Source of the DNA: Actinomadura opuntiae
GTDB lineage: Bacteria; Actinomycetota; Actinomycetes; Streptosporangiales; Streptosporangiaceae
DNA: 64,000 bases
Direction: 5' to 3'
Assembly: GCF_030283205.1 (NCBI RefSeq)
Contig: NZ_JASNWF010000034.1
Coordinates: forward strand, 19,592-83,591
Below, piece by piece: positions 33,456-42,244 of the stretch. The notes beneath the pieces are model-generated. The model had not been told where the DNA came from and made no database searches. It was given only the letters and a program-made list of their open reading frames with translations. Both the position numbers and the translations under genes were made by a program. The first letter of the stretch is position 1. Each line of letters starts with the position of its first letter.

Positions 33456-34507
33456 GACGCGCTCCCCGCGATCGCAGTGTCGGCGACGCCGGTATCGGCG
33501 GCGGGGACGGCGGTCGTGGGCGCGAAGAACGCCTGCGCGTTGCCGCCGAGCAGCTTGGCGCAGTCGGCGTCGTCCAGGCCGGGGCACGCCCGGATCGTCG
33601 CGCCCGGCTCCTGCTCGCCGAGCGGGAACGGGTAGTCGGTGCCCAGCATGACGTGGTCGGCGCCCATCACCTCGACCAGCAGCCGGAGCGCGCGCGGGTC
33701 GAACACGGCGGAGTCGACGAAGAACCGGTCGGTGTACTCCGACGGCGGTCGCGGCGAGTCGGCGCGGACGATGTCGCGCCTGTGCCAGGCGTTGTCGGCC
33801 CGTCCGAGCGTGAAGGCGAGGCTGCCGCCGCCGTGGCAGAAGCACAGCCGCAGCGACGCGGGGATCCGCTCGAACGCGCCGGACAGCATCAGCCCGAGGA
33901 TGCTCAGCTGCGTCTCGGCGGGCATGCCCGACAGCCACGGAAGCATGTGGCCCTGCATCCGGTCGGCGCCGAGCATGTCCCACGGGTGCGCGAGCACGGG
34001 CAGGCCGATCCGCGCGCAGTGCGCGAGGAACTCGACGATGCCGGGGTCGTCCAGGTTGCGGTCTCCGACGTGGTTGCCGATGTGCACGCCGCGGTGCCCG
34101 GCCGCCGCTGCGCGCGTCGCGACCTCGCAGGCGAGCGCCGGGTCCTGGAGCGGGACCTGGCAGAGCGGCAGCAGCCGGTCCGGCGCGTCCGCGCAGAAGG
34201 CGAGGATGCGGTCGTTGACCAGGTCGCACCAGTCGGCGGCGCGGGACGGATCGGCCGCGTACCCGAACATCAGCGGGGTGGACGAGACGGCCTGGACGTC
34301 GACGCCGGCGGCGTCCATGTCGGCCACCCGCCGCACGGGGTCCCACAGCCCCTCCTCGACCGGCCGGTACTCCCGGTCGCCGCTCATCATCATGCCGGTG
34401 CCGTCGCCGTGGACGCGCAGCCAGGGCTCGCCGTCGTCGGTGAGGACCCGGCCCTCGGCGCGGCCGAGCCGGGGGAAGACATGGGCGTGGACGTCGATGA
34501 CTGTCAC
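33452..34507 (-). CDS. nbaD: 2-amino-3-carboxymuconate-6-semialdehyde decarboxylase (ACMSD-like amidohydrolase)
   Basis: 351 residues of the amidohydrolase superfamily, non-hydrolytic decarboxylase branch. Metal ligands are visible as DVHAHVFP at the N-terminus, LAHPWD in the middle, CFCHGGGSLAF, and the late Asp in GTDYPFPLGE. ACMSD removes the carboxyl group from the ring-cleavage product of 3-hydroxyanthranilate. Its place between kynureninase and the dioxygenase confirms the assignment. The C-terminus has about 20 extra low-complexity residues. The GTG/ATG start at 34507 is 25 bases after the dioxygenase stop. Confidence 0.93.
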   Translation of the reverse strand: MTVIDVHAHVFPRLGRAEGRVLTDDGEPWLRVHGDGTGMMMSGDREYRPVEEGLWDPVRRVADMDAAGVDVQAVSSTPLMFGYAADPSRAADWCDLVNDRILAFCADAPDRLLPLCQVPLQDPALACEVATRAAAAGHRGVHIGNHVGDRNLDDPGIVEFLAHCARIGLPVLAHPWDMLGADRMQGHMLPWLSGMPAETQLSILGLMLSGAFERIPASLRLCFCHGGGSLAFTLGRADNAWHRRDIVRADSPRPPSEYTDRFFVDSAVFDPRALRLLVEVMGADHVMLGTDYPFPLGEQEPGATIRACPGLDDADCAKLLGGNAQAFFAPTTAVPAADTGVADTAIAGSAS

Positions 34508-34532
34508 TGGAGCTCCGTCGAACGCGAGGGGG

Positions 34533-35105
34533 TCAGGCGCGCGGCGCCGTCTTCGGGACCATGGATTCGGGCCACCTGCGGCCCGGGTGGACGGCGCCGC
34601 AGTTCGGGCACTTGCGATCGCTGCCGTAGAAGCCCTCGAAGGCGGGCGGCAGGTCGTCCACGATCGAGCGGACCTGGAGTTCGGCGCGGTGCAGGAGGTG
34701 GTGGCACTCGGTGCAGTACCACTCGAACGCCTCCGTGAGCCCCTCCGGCCGCGGGATCTCCACCACCAGGCCGATCGAGCCCTCCTCGGGCCGCTGCGGG
34801 GAGTGCCGCACGTGCGGGGGCAGCAGGAACACGTCGCCCTCGTTGATCTGCAGGTCCGTGGGCGGCCTGCCCTCCTCCTCCATGACGCGCAAGACCATGT
34901 TGCCCTTGAGTTGGTAGAAGAACTCCTCGGTCGGGTCGTCGTGGAAGTCGGTGCGCTGGTTCGGCCCGCCGACCACCATGACGATCAGCCCGGCGTCGTC
35001 GAACACCTGGACGTTCCCGACCGGCGGCTTGAGCAGGTCGCGGTGCTCGTCGATCCACGCCTCGAAGTTGAAGGGGCGTCCGAACGTCAGCTGCGGCAGG
35101 GTCAT
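34533..35105 (-). CDS. nbaC: 3-hydroxyanthranilate 3,4-dioxygenase
   Basis: 190-residue cupin dioxygenase that opens the ring of 3-hydroxyanthranilate. The metal site is in RTDFHDDPTEEFFYQLKG (His and Glu) and PPHVRHSPQRPE (His). The bacterial-type C-terminal rubredoxin-like zinc site is complete: WYCTECHH and KCPNCGAVHPG. The ATG at 35105 overlaps the following-upstream deaminase stop by four bases; a longer frame start at 35147 is rejected because it would run into that gene and adds residues unlike the family. Confidence 0.95.
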   Translation of the reverse strand: MTLPQLTFGRPFNFEAWIDEHRDLLKPPVGNVQVFDDAGLIVMVVGGPNQRTDFHDDPTEEFFYQLKGNMVLRVMEEEGRPPTDLQINEGDVFLLPPHVRHSPQRPEEGSIGLVVEIPRPEGLTEAFEWYCTECHHLLHRAELQVRSIVDDLPPAFEGFYGSDRKCPNCGAVHPGRRWPESMVPKTAPRA

Positions 35106-35536
35106 GCTCCGGCCTCCTCGCCGTTGCGTGGGATGTGGGCGACGCACGAGATCTCGATGAGCAGGTGCGGGTGGGGCAGTTGGTGGACCGCGACGGTGGT
35201 GCGGGCCGGGCCGGTCTCGTCGAAGTGCTCGCCGTAGACCTCGTTGTAGCCGCCGAAGTCGTTCATGCTCACCAGGTAGGTGGTGACGCTGACGACGTCG
35301 GACAGCCCTCCCCCGGCGGCCTCCAGCAGGTCGGCGATGTTCTCGATGACCGCGCGGGTCTGCTCGCGGATGTCGAGGTCGGTGACGCCCATCGGGTCGG
35401 CGCTCGCGCCGGCGAACGTGCCGTCGGGCCGCCGCGAGCTGGTGCCGGACACGAACACGAAGTCGCCGGCCCGCTTGACGTGGGGGAACCGCCCGCGCGG
35501 CTTGGCCTTGCCCTGGACGAGGATCGCGTCGCTCAC
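35102..35536 (-). CDS. nbaF: 2-aminomuconate deaminase (RidA/YjgF family)
   Basis: 144 residues of the RidA fold. The family pattern is seen in GRFPHVKRAGDFVFVSGTSS, the central REQTRAVIENIADLLEAAGG, and the C-terminal PHLLIEISCVAHIPR with the active-site Arg/Glu region. In this operon it should remove the amino group from 2-aminomuconate to give 4-oxalocrotonate. General RidA imine deaminase activity is the alternative, but the context is decisive. Four-base overlaps with both neighbours indicate translational coupling. Confidence 0.9.
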   Translation of the reverse strand: MSDAILVQGKAKPRGRFPHVKRAGDFVFVSGTSSRRPDGTFAGASADPMGVTDLDIREQTRAVIENIADLLEAAGGGLSDVVSVTTYLVSMNDFGGYNEVYGEHFDETGPARTTVAVHQLPHPHLLIEISCVAHIPRNGEEAGA

Positions 35537-36282
35537 CGGGTCGTCACCTCCACGGCGCCGAGGCCGGCGCCGGTGACGCGGACGTGGGCGTCCTTAGGTA
35601 GCGGGACGGCTGCGGTCGCGGCGCCCGCCAGCACCACCCAGCCGGGCTCCAATGCCATCCCGGCGCCGAGCGCGAGGCGGGCGGCGGCGCGCAGCGACCG
35701 GGCCGGGTCGCCGAGGATCGCGGCGGACGATCCGGTCTGCACCGGCCGCCCGTCGATCTCCATCAGCAGCCCGACGTTGGACAGGTCGCGCGGCTCATGC
35801 CAGGCGCCGAACCCGTACAGTGCGGCGGAGGCGTTGTCGGCGATCACGTCCGGGAGGGTGAACTTGAAGTCCTCGTAGCGCGAGTCGAGGATCTCGAACC
35901 CGACGGCGACGCCCGCCACGGCCGACTCGACCTCGGCGACCGAGCGGACCTCGCGGCCGATCAGGTACACGATCTCCGGCTCGATGCGCGGATGGATGAG
36001 GTTCGACAGGTCCGCCGACTCACCGGCCTGCATCCCGTCGGTGAGCAGGCCCCAGATGACGTCGTCGACACCCATCTGGACCATCTTCGCGCGGCTGGTG
36101 AAGCCCATCTTGACGCCGGAGAACCGCTCCCCGCGCCGGATCCGGTGCTCGACCATCTCGCGCTGCACCGCGTAGGCGGTCGGCACGTCGAGCGGCGCGG
36201 CGTCGCTGAGCTTCGGGATCGCGCGGACGTCGCGGACGGCGTCGTCCAGCGTCGCGGCGAGCGCGTGCACGTCAACGGTCAC
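35533..36282 (-). CDS. nbaG: 4-oxalocrotonate decarboxylase (2-oxo-3-hexenedioate decarboxylase)
   Basis: 249 residues of the fumarylacetoacetate-hydrolase-related hydratase/decarboxylase family. Motifs: GVKMGFTSRAKMVQMGVDD, the metal-binding PRIEPEIVYLIGR, and GFEILDSRYEDFKFTLPDVIADNASA. It is homologous to the adjacent gene (hydratase); the order and the EILDSRY..FKF stretch favour decarboxylase for this one. The two enzymes of this type act together on 4-oxalocrotonate to produce 4-hydroxy-2-oxovalerate. It overlaps both neighbours by four bases. Confidence 0.88.
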   Translation of the reverse strand: MTVDVHALAATLDDAVRDVRAIPKLSDAAPLDVPTAYAVQREMVEHRIRRGERFSGVKMGFTSRAKMVQMGVDDVIWGLLTDGMQAGESADLSNLIHPRIEPEIVYLIGREVRSVAEVESAVAGVAVGFEILDSRYEDFKFTLPDVIADNASAALYGFGAWHEPRDLSNVGLLMEIDGRPVQTGSSAAILGDPARSLRAAARLALGAGMALEPGWVVLAGAATAAVPLPKDAHVRVTGAGLGAVEVTTR

Positions 36283-37079
36283 GATTCCTCCCCGTCCTGG
36301 TCGGTACGGCCGAAGGCGACGCGGACGTCGCCGAGGCCGTCGATGCGGGCTTCGAACACGTCGCCGGGCGCGGCGGGAACGACCGGGCCGAGAGCGCCGG
36401 TCAGCACCGTGTCACCGGCGCGCAGCGGGCGCCCGACGCGGGCGAGGGTGTCGGCGAGCCACAGCGCGGCGTTCAGCGGGTGGCCGAGGCACGCGGCGCC
36501 GGTGCCGCTGGACAGCTGCTCGCCGCGCCGCTCCAGCACCATCCCGCACAGCCGCAGGTCCACGTCCTCGAGCCGGACGGGCCGGTTGCCCAGCGCGTAC
36601 ATGCCGGACGAGGCGTTGTCGGCGACGGTGTCGGCGAGCGTGATGTCCCAGTCGCGGATGCGGCTGCCGACGATCTCGATGGCCGGCAGCGCGAATGCCG
36701 TCGCGCGGATCAGGTCGGCGACGGTGTGCCGCTCGTGGGTCAGGTCGTGCTCCAGGACGAGCGCGACCTCCGCCTCGACGCGCGGCTGCAGGACGGTTCC
36801 GGCCGGGATCTCGTCGCCGTCCGGGACGGCCATGTCGGCGTACAGCATCCCGAAGTCGGGACTGTCGACGCGCATCTGCTGCTGCACGGCGCGGGAGGTG
36901 AGGCCGATCTTGCGGCCGGACAGCCGCCGCCCCTCCCCCAGCCACCGCTCGGTCATCCGGTCCTGCACGGCGTAGGCGTCGTCGGCGGTCGCGATGAGGT
37001 CGCGGACGGGCTCGCAGGGGACGCCCGAGGCGTAGGCGCCGAGGATGCGCTCGGCCGCCGCGTCGATGTCGCTGGTCAC
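36279..37079 (-). CDS. nbaH: 2-oxopent-4-enoate hydratase
   Basis: 266 residues, same fold as the neighbouring decarboxylase. Conserved segments are SGRKIGLTSRAVQQQMRVD, PRVEAEVALVLEHDL and AIEIVGSRIRDWDITLADT, the last typical of 2-keto-4-pentenoate hydratases (MhpD/XylJ/DmpE). It should add water to 2-oxopent-4-enoate. The GTG at 37077-37079 was chosen as the family start; the frame is open further upstream but there overlaps the dehydrogenase gene in antisense-free but unlike sequence. Gap to the dehydrogenase gene is 11 bases. Confidence 0.88.
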   Translation of the reverse strand: MTSDIDAAAERILGAYASGVPCEPVRDLIATADDAYAVQDRMTERWLGEGRRLSGRKIGLTSRAVQQQMRVDSPDFGMLYADMAVPDGDEIPAGTVLQPRVEAEVALVLEHDLTHERHTVADLIRATAFALPAIEIVGSRIRDWDITLADTVADNASSGMYALGNRPVRLEDVDLRLCGMVLERRGEQLSSGTGAACLGHPLNAALWLADTLARVGRPLRAGDTVLTGALGPVVPAAPGDVFEARIDGLGDVRVAFGRTDQDGEES

Positions 37080-37090
37080 TTGGCTCGCTC

Positions 37091-38527
37091 TCAGATCTGG
37101 ATGCACACGTTGACGGGCTCGGAGAAGAAGTCCAGTGAGTACTCTCCCCCTTCGCGGCCGATCCCGGAGGCCTTGACGCCGCCGAAGGGCGTGCGGAGGT
37201 CGCGCAGGTTCCAGCAGTTGACCCAGACGATGCCGGTCTCCACCTTCGGCGCGACGCGGTGCGCCCGGGACAGGTCGCGGGTCCACACGGTGGAGGCGAG
37301 GCCGTAGGGGCTGTCGTTGGCGAGCCGGAGCGCCTCGTCCTCGGTGTCGAACGGCGCGACGTGGCAGACCGGCCCGAAGATCTCCTCGCGGACGGTCCGG
37401 GCCGTCTCGGGGAGCCCGGTCAGGACGGTCGGCTCGACGTGGAAGCCGCCGTCGCGCTCGTCGCCGAACGACGGCGCGCCGCCGCCCGCCACCACGGTCG
37501 CGCCCTCCTCGCGGGCGAGCCGGTAGTACGACAGCACCTTGTCGCGGTGCGCGGCGGAGATCATCGGGCCGTAGTCCGCGAGTTCCCTGGCGCGCGCGCC
37601 GAGCCGTTCGACGAAGTCGTCGAAGACGGGGCGTTCGACGTAGACGCGCTCGGTGCACAGGCAGATCTGCCCGGAGTGGGTGAAAGACGAGCGGACCGTG
37701 CCGTCGACGGCGGCGTCGAGGTCGGCGTCGGCGAACACCAGCGCCGGGTTCTTGCCGCCGAGCTCGAACGAGACCGGTGTGACGTGGTCGGCGGCGTTGC
37801 GCATGATCGCCGACCCGGTCGCGGACTCGCCGGTGAAGGCGATGGCGTCGACGCCCGGATGCCCGGTGAGGAACTCCCCGGCCGCGCCGGGGCCGTGCCC
37901 GTGCACCAGGTTGAACGCGCCCGCCGGCAATCCCGCCTGGTCGATGACCTGAGCGAGCAGCGTCGCGGTGGACGGCGTCTCCTCCGACGGCTTGACGACG
38001 ACCGCGTTCCCGGCGGCGAGCGCCGGCGCGACCTTCCAGGTCATCAGCAGCAGTGGCAGGTTCCAGGGCGAGATGATCGCGACGACGCCGAGCGGCCGCC
38101 GCACCGTGTAGTTCAGGGCCTGCCCGCCGCCGGCGCTCCAGCCCGGGACCTGCGTGGTGTAGGCGCGCTCGGGCCGCCCGTACAGCAGGTCGGCGTAGGC
38201 GCGGAAGTTGCCGATGGCGCGGGGCACGTCGACGGTCTCGGCGAACGCGCGCGGACGGCCGGTGTCGGCGATCTCGGCGTCCACGAACTCGGCGAACCGC
38301 GCCTGGATCCCGTCGGCGATGCGGCGCATCGCGGCGGCCCGCTCCTCGACGCCGGCCGCGCCCCAGGGTCCGCGCAGCGCCTCGCGCGCAGCCGCCACCG
38401 CGTCGTCGACGACCTCGCGCGGCGCCTCCGGGACGGCGCCGATCTCCGCGCCGTCCGCGGGCGAGATCAGCGGGAAGGCCGGTCCGTCCGAACGGAACAC
38501 GCCGCCGACGTAGTGCTCAGCCTTCAT
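37091..38527 (-). CDS. nbaE: Aminomuconate/hydroxymuconate semialdehyde dehydrogenase (ALDH family)
   Basis: 478-residue NAD-dependent aldehyde dehydrogenase. Motifs: ISPWNLPLLLMTWKVAPALA, the general base Glu in FELGGKNPALVF, the catalytic Cys in HSGQICLCTERVYVE, and EIFGPVCHVAPF. The C-terminus WNLRDLRTPFGGVKASGIGREGG is typical of 2-hydroxymuconic or 2-aminomuconic semialdehyde dehydrogenases. First gene of the operon; it should oxidise 2-aminomuconate semialdehyde. The ATG at 38527 lies opposite the LysR gene across a 115-base gap. Confidence 0.93.
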   Translation of the reverse strand: MKAEHYVGGVFRSDGPAFPLISPADGAEIGAVPEAPREVVDDAVAAAREALRGPWGAAGVEERAAAMRRIADGIQARFAEFVDAEIADTGRPRAFAETVDVPRAIGNFRAYADLLYGRPERAYTTQVPGWSAGGGQALNYTVRRPLGVVAIISPWNLPLLLMTWKVAPALAAGNAVVVKPSEETPSTATLLAQVIDQAGLPAGAFNLVHGHGPGAAGEFLTGHPGVDAIAFTGESATGSAIMRNAADHVTPVSFELGGKNPALVFADADLDAAVDGTVRSSFTHSGQICLCTERVYVERPVFDDFVERLGARARELADYGPMISAAHRDKVLSYYRLAREEGATVVAGGGAPSFGDERDGGFHVEPTVLTGLPETARTVREEIFGPVCHVAPFDTEDEALRLANDSPYGLASTVWTRDLSRAHRVAPKVETGIVWVNCWNLRDLRTPFGGVKASGIGREGGEYSLDFFSEPVNVCIQI

Positions 38528-38587
38528 CCCGCTCCTCCATGACGCGACCTGCCCCGACGGTCAGATCCTCCGCCCGGACAGCTATGC

Positions 38588-38603
38588 CTTGCAAATACCA
38601 AAG
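38588..38603. promoter_or_regulatory. Possible LysR box in the nbaE / LysR divergent gap
   Basis: CTTGCAAATACCAAAG has a CTT...AAG inverted frame and fits the loose T-N11-A rule of LysR operators. The surrounding 38580-38640 is clearly AT-richer than the genes. The arms are short, so this is a weak candidate. Confidence 0.35.
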
Positions 38604-38642
38604 ATCCGCAGAGCTATTACGATGCTGTGATATCAAGGCGGC

Positions 38643-39572
38643 ATGCGTGCGATCGACCTGCTCAACGGGCGGCTCAAGCTGCGGCACCTGGTCCTCGTCG
38701 TCGCCATCGCCGACCAGGGCAGCGTGCTGCGCGCCGCCGAGCACCTGCGGCTGGCGCAGCCCGCGGTGACGCGCAGCCTGCGCGAGGTCGAGCACATCCT
38801 CGGCGTCGAGCTGTTCACCCGCGGCCCGCGCGGCGTGACGCCGACGATGTTCGGGGAGGCGTTCGTCGAGCACGCCCGGGCCGTGCTGGCCGAGCTGCGC
38901 CGCGCCGGCGAGCGGATCAGCGGCCTGGCCGACGGCGAGGTCGGCACCGTCACCATCGGCACCCTGCTGGCCGGCTCGAACGTGCTGCTGCCGCGCGCGA
39001 TCGCGGCGCTGAAGAAGGACCGCCCCGGCATCACCGTGATCGTCCAGGAGGCCACCTTCGACGCGCAGGTGCCGCGGCTGCTGGACGGCGAGATCGACCT
39101 GATCCTCGGCCGCCTCAACCCCATCGGCGACCTGCGCGGACTGCGCCAGATCACGCTGTACGGCGAGCCGATCCGGCTGGTCGCCCGGCACGGCCATCCG
39201 GCCCGGTCGCGCGCCGGGCTCTCCCTCGCCGACCTGCTCGACTACCCGTGGGTGCTGCCGCTGGAGCAGACCGCGCTGCGCGCCGAGCTGGAGCAGGTGT
39301 TCCGCGCCGGGGGGCTGGAGCCGCCCGGCGACCTGGTGGAGTGCACGTCGGTGCTGACCGTCCGGACGCTGGTCCGCGATACCGACATGATCGCCGCGCT
39401 GCCGCAGCTGGTCGCCGAGACCGACGCCGACATCGCGCCGCTGCCGGTGCCGCTGGAGACCGTCCGCCGCCAGGTCGGCGTCACGCTGCCCGCGCACCGC
39501 GCGCCGACGCCGTCGGCCCGGCTGATGCTGGACCACCTGCGCCGCGAGGCCACGAAGATCGCGGCGGCCTGA
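38643..39572 (+). CDS. LysR-type transcriptional regulator of the kynurenine operon
   Basis: 309 residues. The N-terminal HTH is classical: LRHLVLVVAIADQGSVLRAAEHLRLAQ region with AQPAVTRSLREVEHILG, followed by the two-lobed effector domain (VGTVTIGTLLAGSN; DLILGRLNPIGD; PIRLVARHGHPA). It is divergent from the seven-gene 3-hydroxyanthranilate operon and convergent with the formamidase-like gene. LysR regulators beside catabolic operons usually activate them in response to a pathway intermediate; kynurenine or 3-hydroxyanthranilate would be the natural guess. ATG at 38643. Confidence 0.92.
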   Translation: MRAIDLLNGRLKLRHLVLVVAIADQGSVLRAAEHLRLAQPAVTRSLREVEHILGVELFTRGPRGVTPTMFGEAFVEHARAVLAELRRAGERISGLADGEVGTVTIGTLLAGSNVLLPRAIAALKKDRPGITVIVQEATFDAQVPRLLDGEIDLILGRLNPIGDLRGLRQITLYGEPIRLVARHGHPARSRAGLSLADLLDYPWVLPLEQTALRAELEQVFRAGGLEPPGDLVECTSVLTVRTLVRDTDMIAALPQLVAETDADIAPLPVPLETVRRQVGVTLPAHRAPTPSARLMLDHLRREATKIAAA

Positions 39573-40451
39573 TCACAGCGAGCCGACCAGGCCCAGCAGC
39601 GCCTTGAAGGGCGCCGAAGCCGGATCGGCGAGGTCGAGCACCACGTCGAAGTGGTCGCGGTCCGGCACGACCATCGCCTCTCCCGCGCCCCACAGCGGCG
39701 CGAACGTCCGCGACTGCTCCACGAACCCGGCGCCGTCGTGCTCGGCGACCGCGACGACCGCCGGGCAGCGCCGCTCGCACGGCAGCAGCGCCGGGCTGAG
39801 CGCCGCCGCGCGCTCCACGTCCAGCTTCACGTACTCGTTGACGTAGACACGGGTGATCGGGCGGATGTCGAACAGCCCGCTGAACGGCATGGCCGCCTTC
39901 ACCACGTCCTCGGGGAGCCCGAACTCCTCCTGCCAGCCGCCGACCATCGTCATGCCGGTGAGATGCCCGCCGGCGGAGCTGCCGCCGACCACGATCCGCT
40001 CGGGGTCGAGGCCGTGCTCGCGGCCGTGCCGGTGCACCCAGGCGATGGACGCGCGCACCTGCCGGACGATCTCCTCCAGCGTCGCCTTCGGCGCGAGCGT
40101 GTAGTCCGGCACCACCGTGGCGATGCCGTGCTCGTGGAGCGCGCGCGCCATGAACGACGAATCCGCCCGCGACAGCGCCATCCAGTAGCCACCGTGCAGG
40201 AACACGAACACCGGCCGCAGGCCGTCGTCGTCGACGCCCCACACGTCGAGCCGCTCGCTGCTTGCCTCGTCGTAGACGATCCCCGGGTGGCCGGGCAGCC
40301 CCTGCACGGCCGCCTCCGACTCGGCCCGGTAGCGGACCATGTGCCGCTCGAAGAGCTCAGGCCCGGCCTTGCGCCGCACGTTGTAGGCGACATCCAGTTC
40401 CTCGTCGCTCAGCTCGCTGCCCGGCCAGTCGTTCACGTCGACCACGACCAC
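39573..40451 (-). CDS. Kynurenine formamidase-like alpha/beta hydrolase
   Basis: 292 residues. The HGGYW motif (86-90) is the signature of the AFMID-type N-formylkynurenine formamidases; the nucleophile is Ser159 in GGSSAGGH, with Asp in VAEHDGAG and His in DRDHFDV completing the triad. It would convert N-formylkynurenine to kynurenine and so feed kynU. Other esterases share this fold, so the substrate rests on motif plus context. It ends directly against the LysR stop codon (no gap) and starts with a GTG at 40451. Confidence 0.82.
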   Translation of the reverse strand: MVVVDVNDWPGSELSDEELDVAYNVRRKAGPELFERHMVRYRAESEAAVQGLPGHPGIVYDEASSERLDVWGVDDDGLRPVFVFLHGGYWMALSRADSSFMARALHEHGIATVVPDYTLAPKATLEEIVRQVRASIAWVHRHGREHGLDPERIVVGGSSAGGHLTGMTMVGGWQEEFGLPEDVVKAAMPFSGLFDIRPITRVYVNEYVKLDVERAAALSPALLPCERRCPAVVAVAEHDGAGFVEQSRTFAPLWGAGEAMVVPDRDHFDVVLDLADPASAPFKALLGLVGSL

Positions 40452-40585
40452 CCACCCCTCCCCGGTCCGCCCCAGCCTCCCGCCACCGCGCCGGATCGAT
40501 CAAATACCGGTCTCGTCCTCCGCTATGACCATCGCGCTATGCCCATACCGGCTCGGCCGACTCCGCGACCCGGCCGTCCGCCCCG

Positions 40586-41143
40586 AAGACCATCGAGGAC
40601 GACGGGACCGGGGAGGTGTCGTCCTCGCCCATGGTCAGCGTCGGAGCGCACCTGCCCGGGCAGACGGTGCTCGTCCGCTCGTACTCCAAGTCGCACGGCC
40701 CTGACCTGCGCATCGCCGTGATCGGCGGCGCGGCCGAACCGGTGGAGCGCGTCCGCGTCCTGCGCAGCTTCGGCACCGGCTGGACGAGCCGCATCCTGCA
40801 GGACGCGCTGGCGCACCTGCTGACCGATCCGGCGGCCGTCGCGGCCGTCGCCCGGGCTCGCGCCGCCTACGCGGAACGCCGTGAAAGCCTGGCGTCCGCC
40901 CTCGCGGAACGCGGCGTCGCCACCGGGAACCGGGACGGGCTCATGCTGTGGGTCCCGGTCGCCGACGAGTCCGCCGCGCTGGTCACGCTCGCGGCGCACG
41001 GGGTCGCCGCCGTCCCGGGCAGCCGGTACCAGATCGTCCCGGCCGGCGCCCATGTCCGGATCGCGACCAGCCGCCTCCCCGACGCCCCGCTCAGCGTCGC
41101 GGAGCTGGCCGACCTCATGGCACTGGCGGCGCGTCCTCACTGA
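40586..41143 (+). pseudogene. C-terminal fragment of a MocR-type (GntR/aminotransferase) regulator
   Basis: In frame from about 40586 the protein reads KTIEDDGTGEVSSSP, then LVRSYSKSHGPDLRIAVIG, where the Lys of SKSHGPD is the PLP-binding lysine, and ends LADLMALAARPH. This is the second half of the fold-type-I aminotransferase domain of MocR regulators. The winged-helix domain and the first half of the aminotransferase domain are absent upstream, where only unrelated sequence is found before the divergent hydrolase. With half the active site missing it cannot be a working enzyme. Its 3' end overlaps the convergent NUDIX gene by 29 bases. Confidence 0.78.
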
Positions 41144-41609
41144 CCGGTGCCGGGACGAGCCCGGGAAGGTCCCCGGCGTGCGTCTGGAGGTAGGCGGCCA
41201 GCGTCTCCGGGATGAGGTCGACCGACGCCAGGCCCGCTGGCGTGCACGGGAAGCGGTCGACGTCGTACCGGCCCTTGGACGGGTCGTCGAACTCGGGGCC
41301 GTGCCGCAGCGACAGGTCCATTGTGAGGAGCCGGCAGACGTAGAAGACGTTGAGGCGATGCAGTTCAGGAGTCTGCTCGGCGCACGCGAACACCTGCCGG
41401 ACGGGACCTGCGGTGGCGCCGAGCTCCTCGTCCAGCTCCCGGCGCAGCGCCTCCTCCGGCCCGGCGTCGGTCGGCTCGATCTTGCCGCCGGGGGTCGTCC
41501 AGTAGACGGCGCGACCGGGCACGGTGCGGCGCAACAGGACCAGGTCGCCGCCGTCCAGCAGCAGCGCGCGGACGGCCCGCCGGACGCGGGGCGCGGGTTC
41601 GCCGATCAT
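41115..41609 (-). CDS. NUDIX hydrolase
   Basis: 164 residues. The Nudix box is PGGKIEPTDAG followed by EEALRRELDEELGA; it is one residue longer than the consensus G-x5-E-x7-REUxEExGU and the first conserved Glu is displaced, but the REL-EEL metal-binding core is intact. Substrate unknown. The ATG at 41609 overlaps the response-regulator stop as ATGA, making it the third gene of a kinase-regulator-NUDIX operon, an unusual addition to a two-component locus. Its end overlaps the convergent pseudogene. Confidence 0.88.
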   Translation of the reverse strand: MIGEPAPRVRRAVRALLLDGGDLVLLRRTVPGRAVYWTTPGGKIEPTDAGPEEALRRELDEELGATAGPVRQVFACAEQTPELHRLNVFYVCRLLTMDLSLRHGPEFDDPSKGRYDVDRFPCTPAGLASVDLIPETLAAYLQTHAGDLPGLVPAPVSEDAPPVP

Positions 41610-42244
41610 GAGTTGAGGTAGGCGAGGACGGCCAGGACGCGGCGGTGCCCGCTGTCGGTGGGCGGCAGGCCGAGCTTGGCGAACACCGCGCCGATGTGCT
41701 TGCTGACCGACCGCTCGGTGATGACGAGGGTGGTCGCGATCGTCGCGTTGTCGAGGCCCTGCGCCATCAGCCCGAGCACCTCGCGTTCGCGCGGCGTGAG
41801 GGCCTGGAGCGGGTCGCTGCGGGAGGTCATCAGCTGGGAGACGACCTCGGGGTCCAGGGCGGTGCCGCCGGCGGCGACCCGGGCGAGCGCGTCGAGGAAC
41901 TCGCCGACCCGGCTGACGCGGTCCTTGAGCAGGTAGCCGACGCCCTCCGCGCCGCCCGACAGCAGCTCGGCGGCGTAGGTCTCCTCCACGTACTGCGACA
42001 GCACCAGCACCGGCAGCCCGGGGATCCGCTTGCGGGCCTCGATGGCGGCGCGCAGCCCCTCGTCCCGGAACCCGGGCGGGAGCCGCACGTCCAGCACGGC
42101 GGCGTCGGGCCGGTGCTCCAGCAGGGCGGGCAGCACCTCCGGGCCGCTGCCGGCGACCGCGGCGACCTCGTGCCCGTCGGAGGTCAGCAGCAGTACCAGG
42201 CCCTCGCGCAGCAGCACGTTGTCCTCGGCGATCACGATCCGCAC
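41606..42244 (-). CDS. NarL-type response regulator with LuxR domain
   Basis: 212 residues. Acidic pocket in IVIAEDNVLLREG, phosphoacceptor Asp52 in AAVLDVRLPPGF, Lys in GYLLKDRVSRVGEF. The LuxR HTH is LTPREREVLGLMAQGLDNAT and RSVSKHIGAVFAKLGLPP. Its start overlaps the kinase gene by 13 bases, so the pair is coupled. The divergent ABC transporter genes across the palindromic region 43539-43564 are the likely targets. Confidence 0.93.
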   Translation of the reverse strand: MRIVIAEDNVLLREGLVLLLTSDGHEVAAVAGSGPEVLPALLEHRPDAAVLDVRLPPGFRDEGLRAAIEARKRIPGLPVLVLSQYVEETYAAELLSGGAEGVGYLLKDRVSRVGEFLDALARVAAGGTALDPEVVSQLMTSRSDPLQALTPREREVLGLMAQGLDNATIATTLVITERSVSKHIGAVFAKLGLPPTDSGHRRVLAVLAYLNS

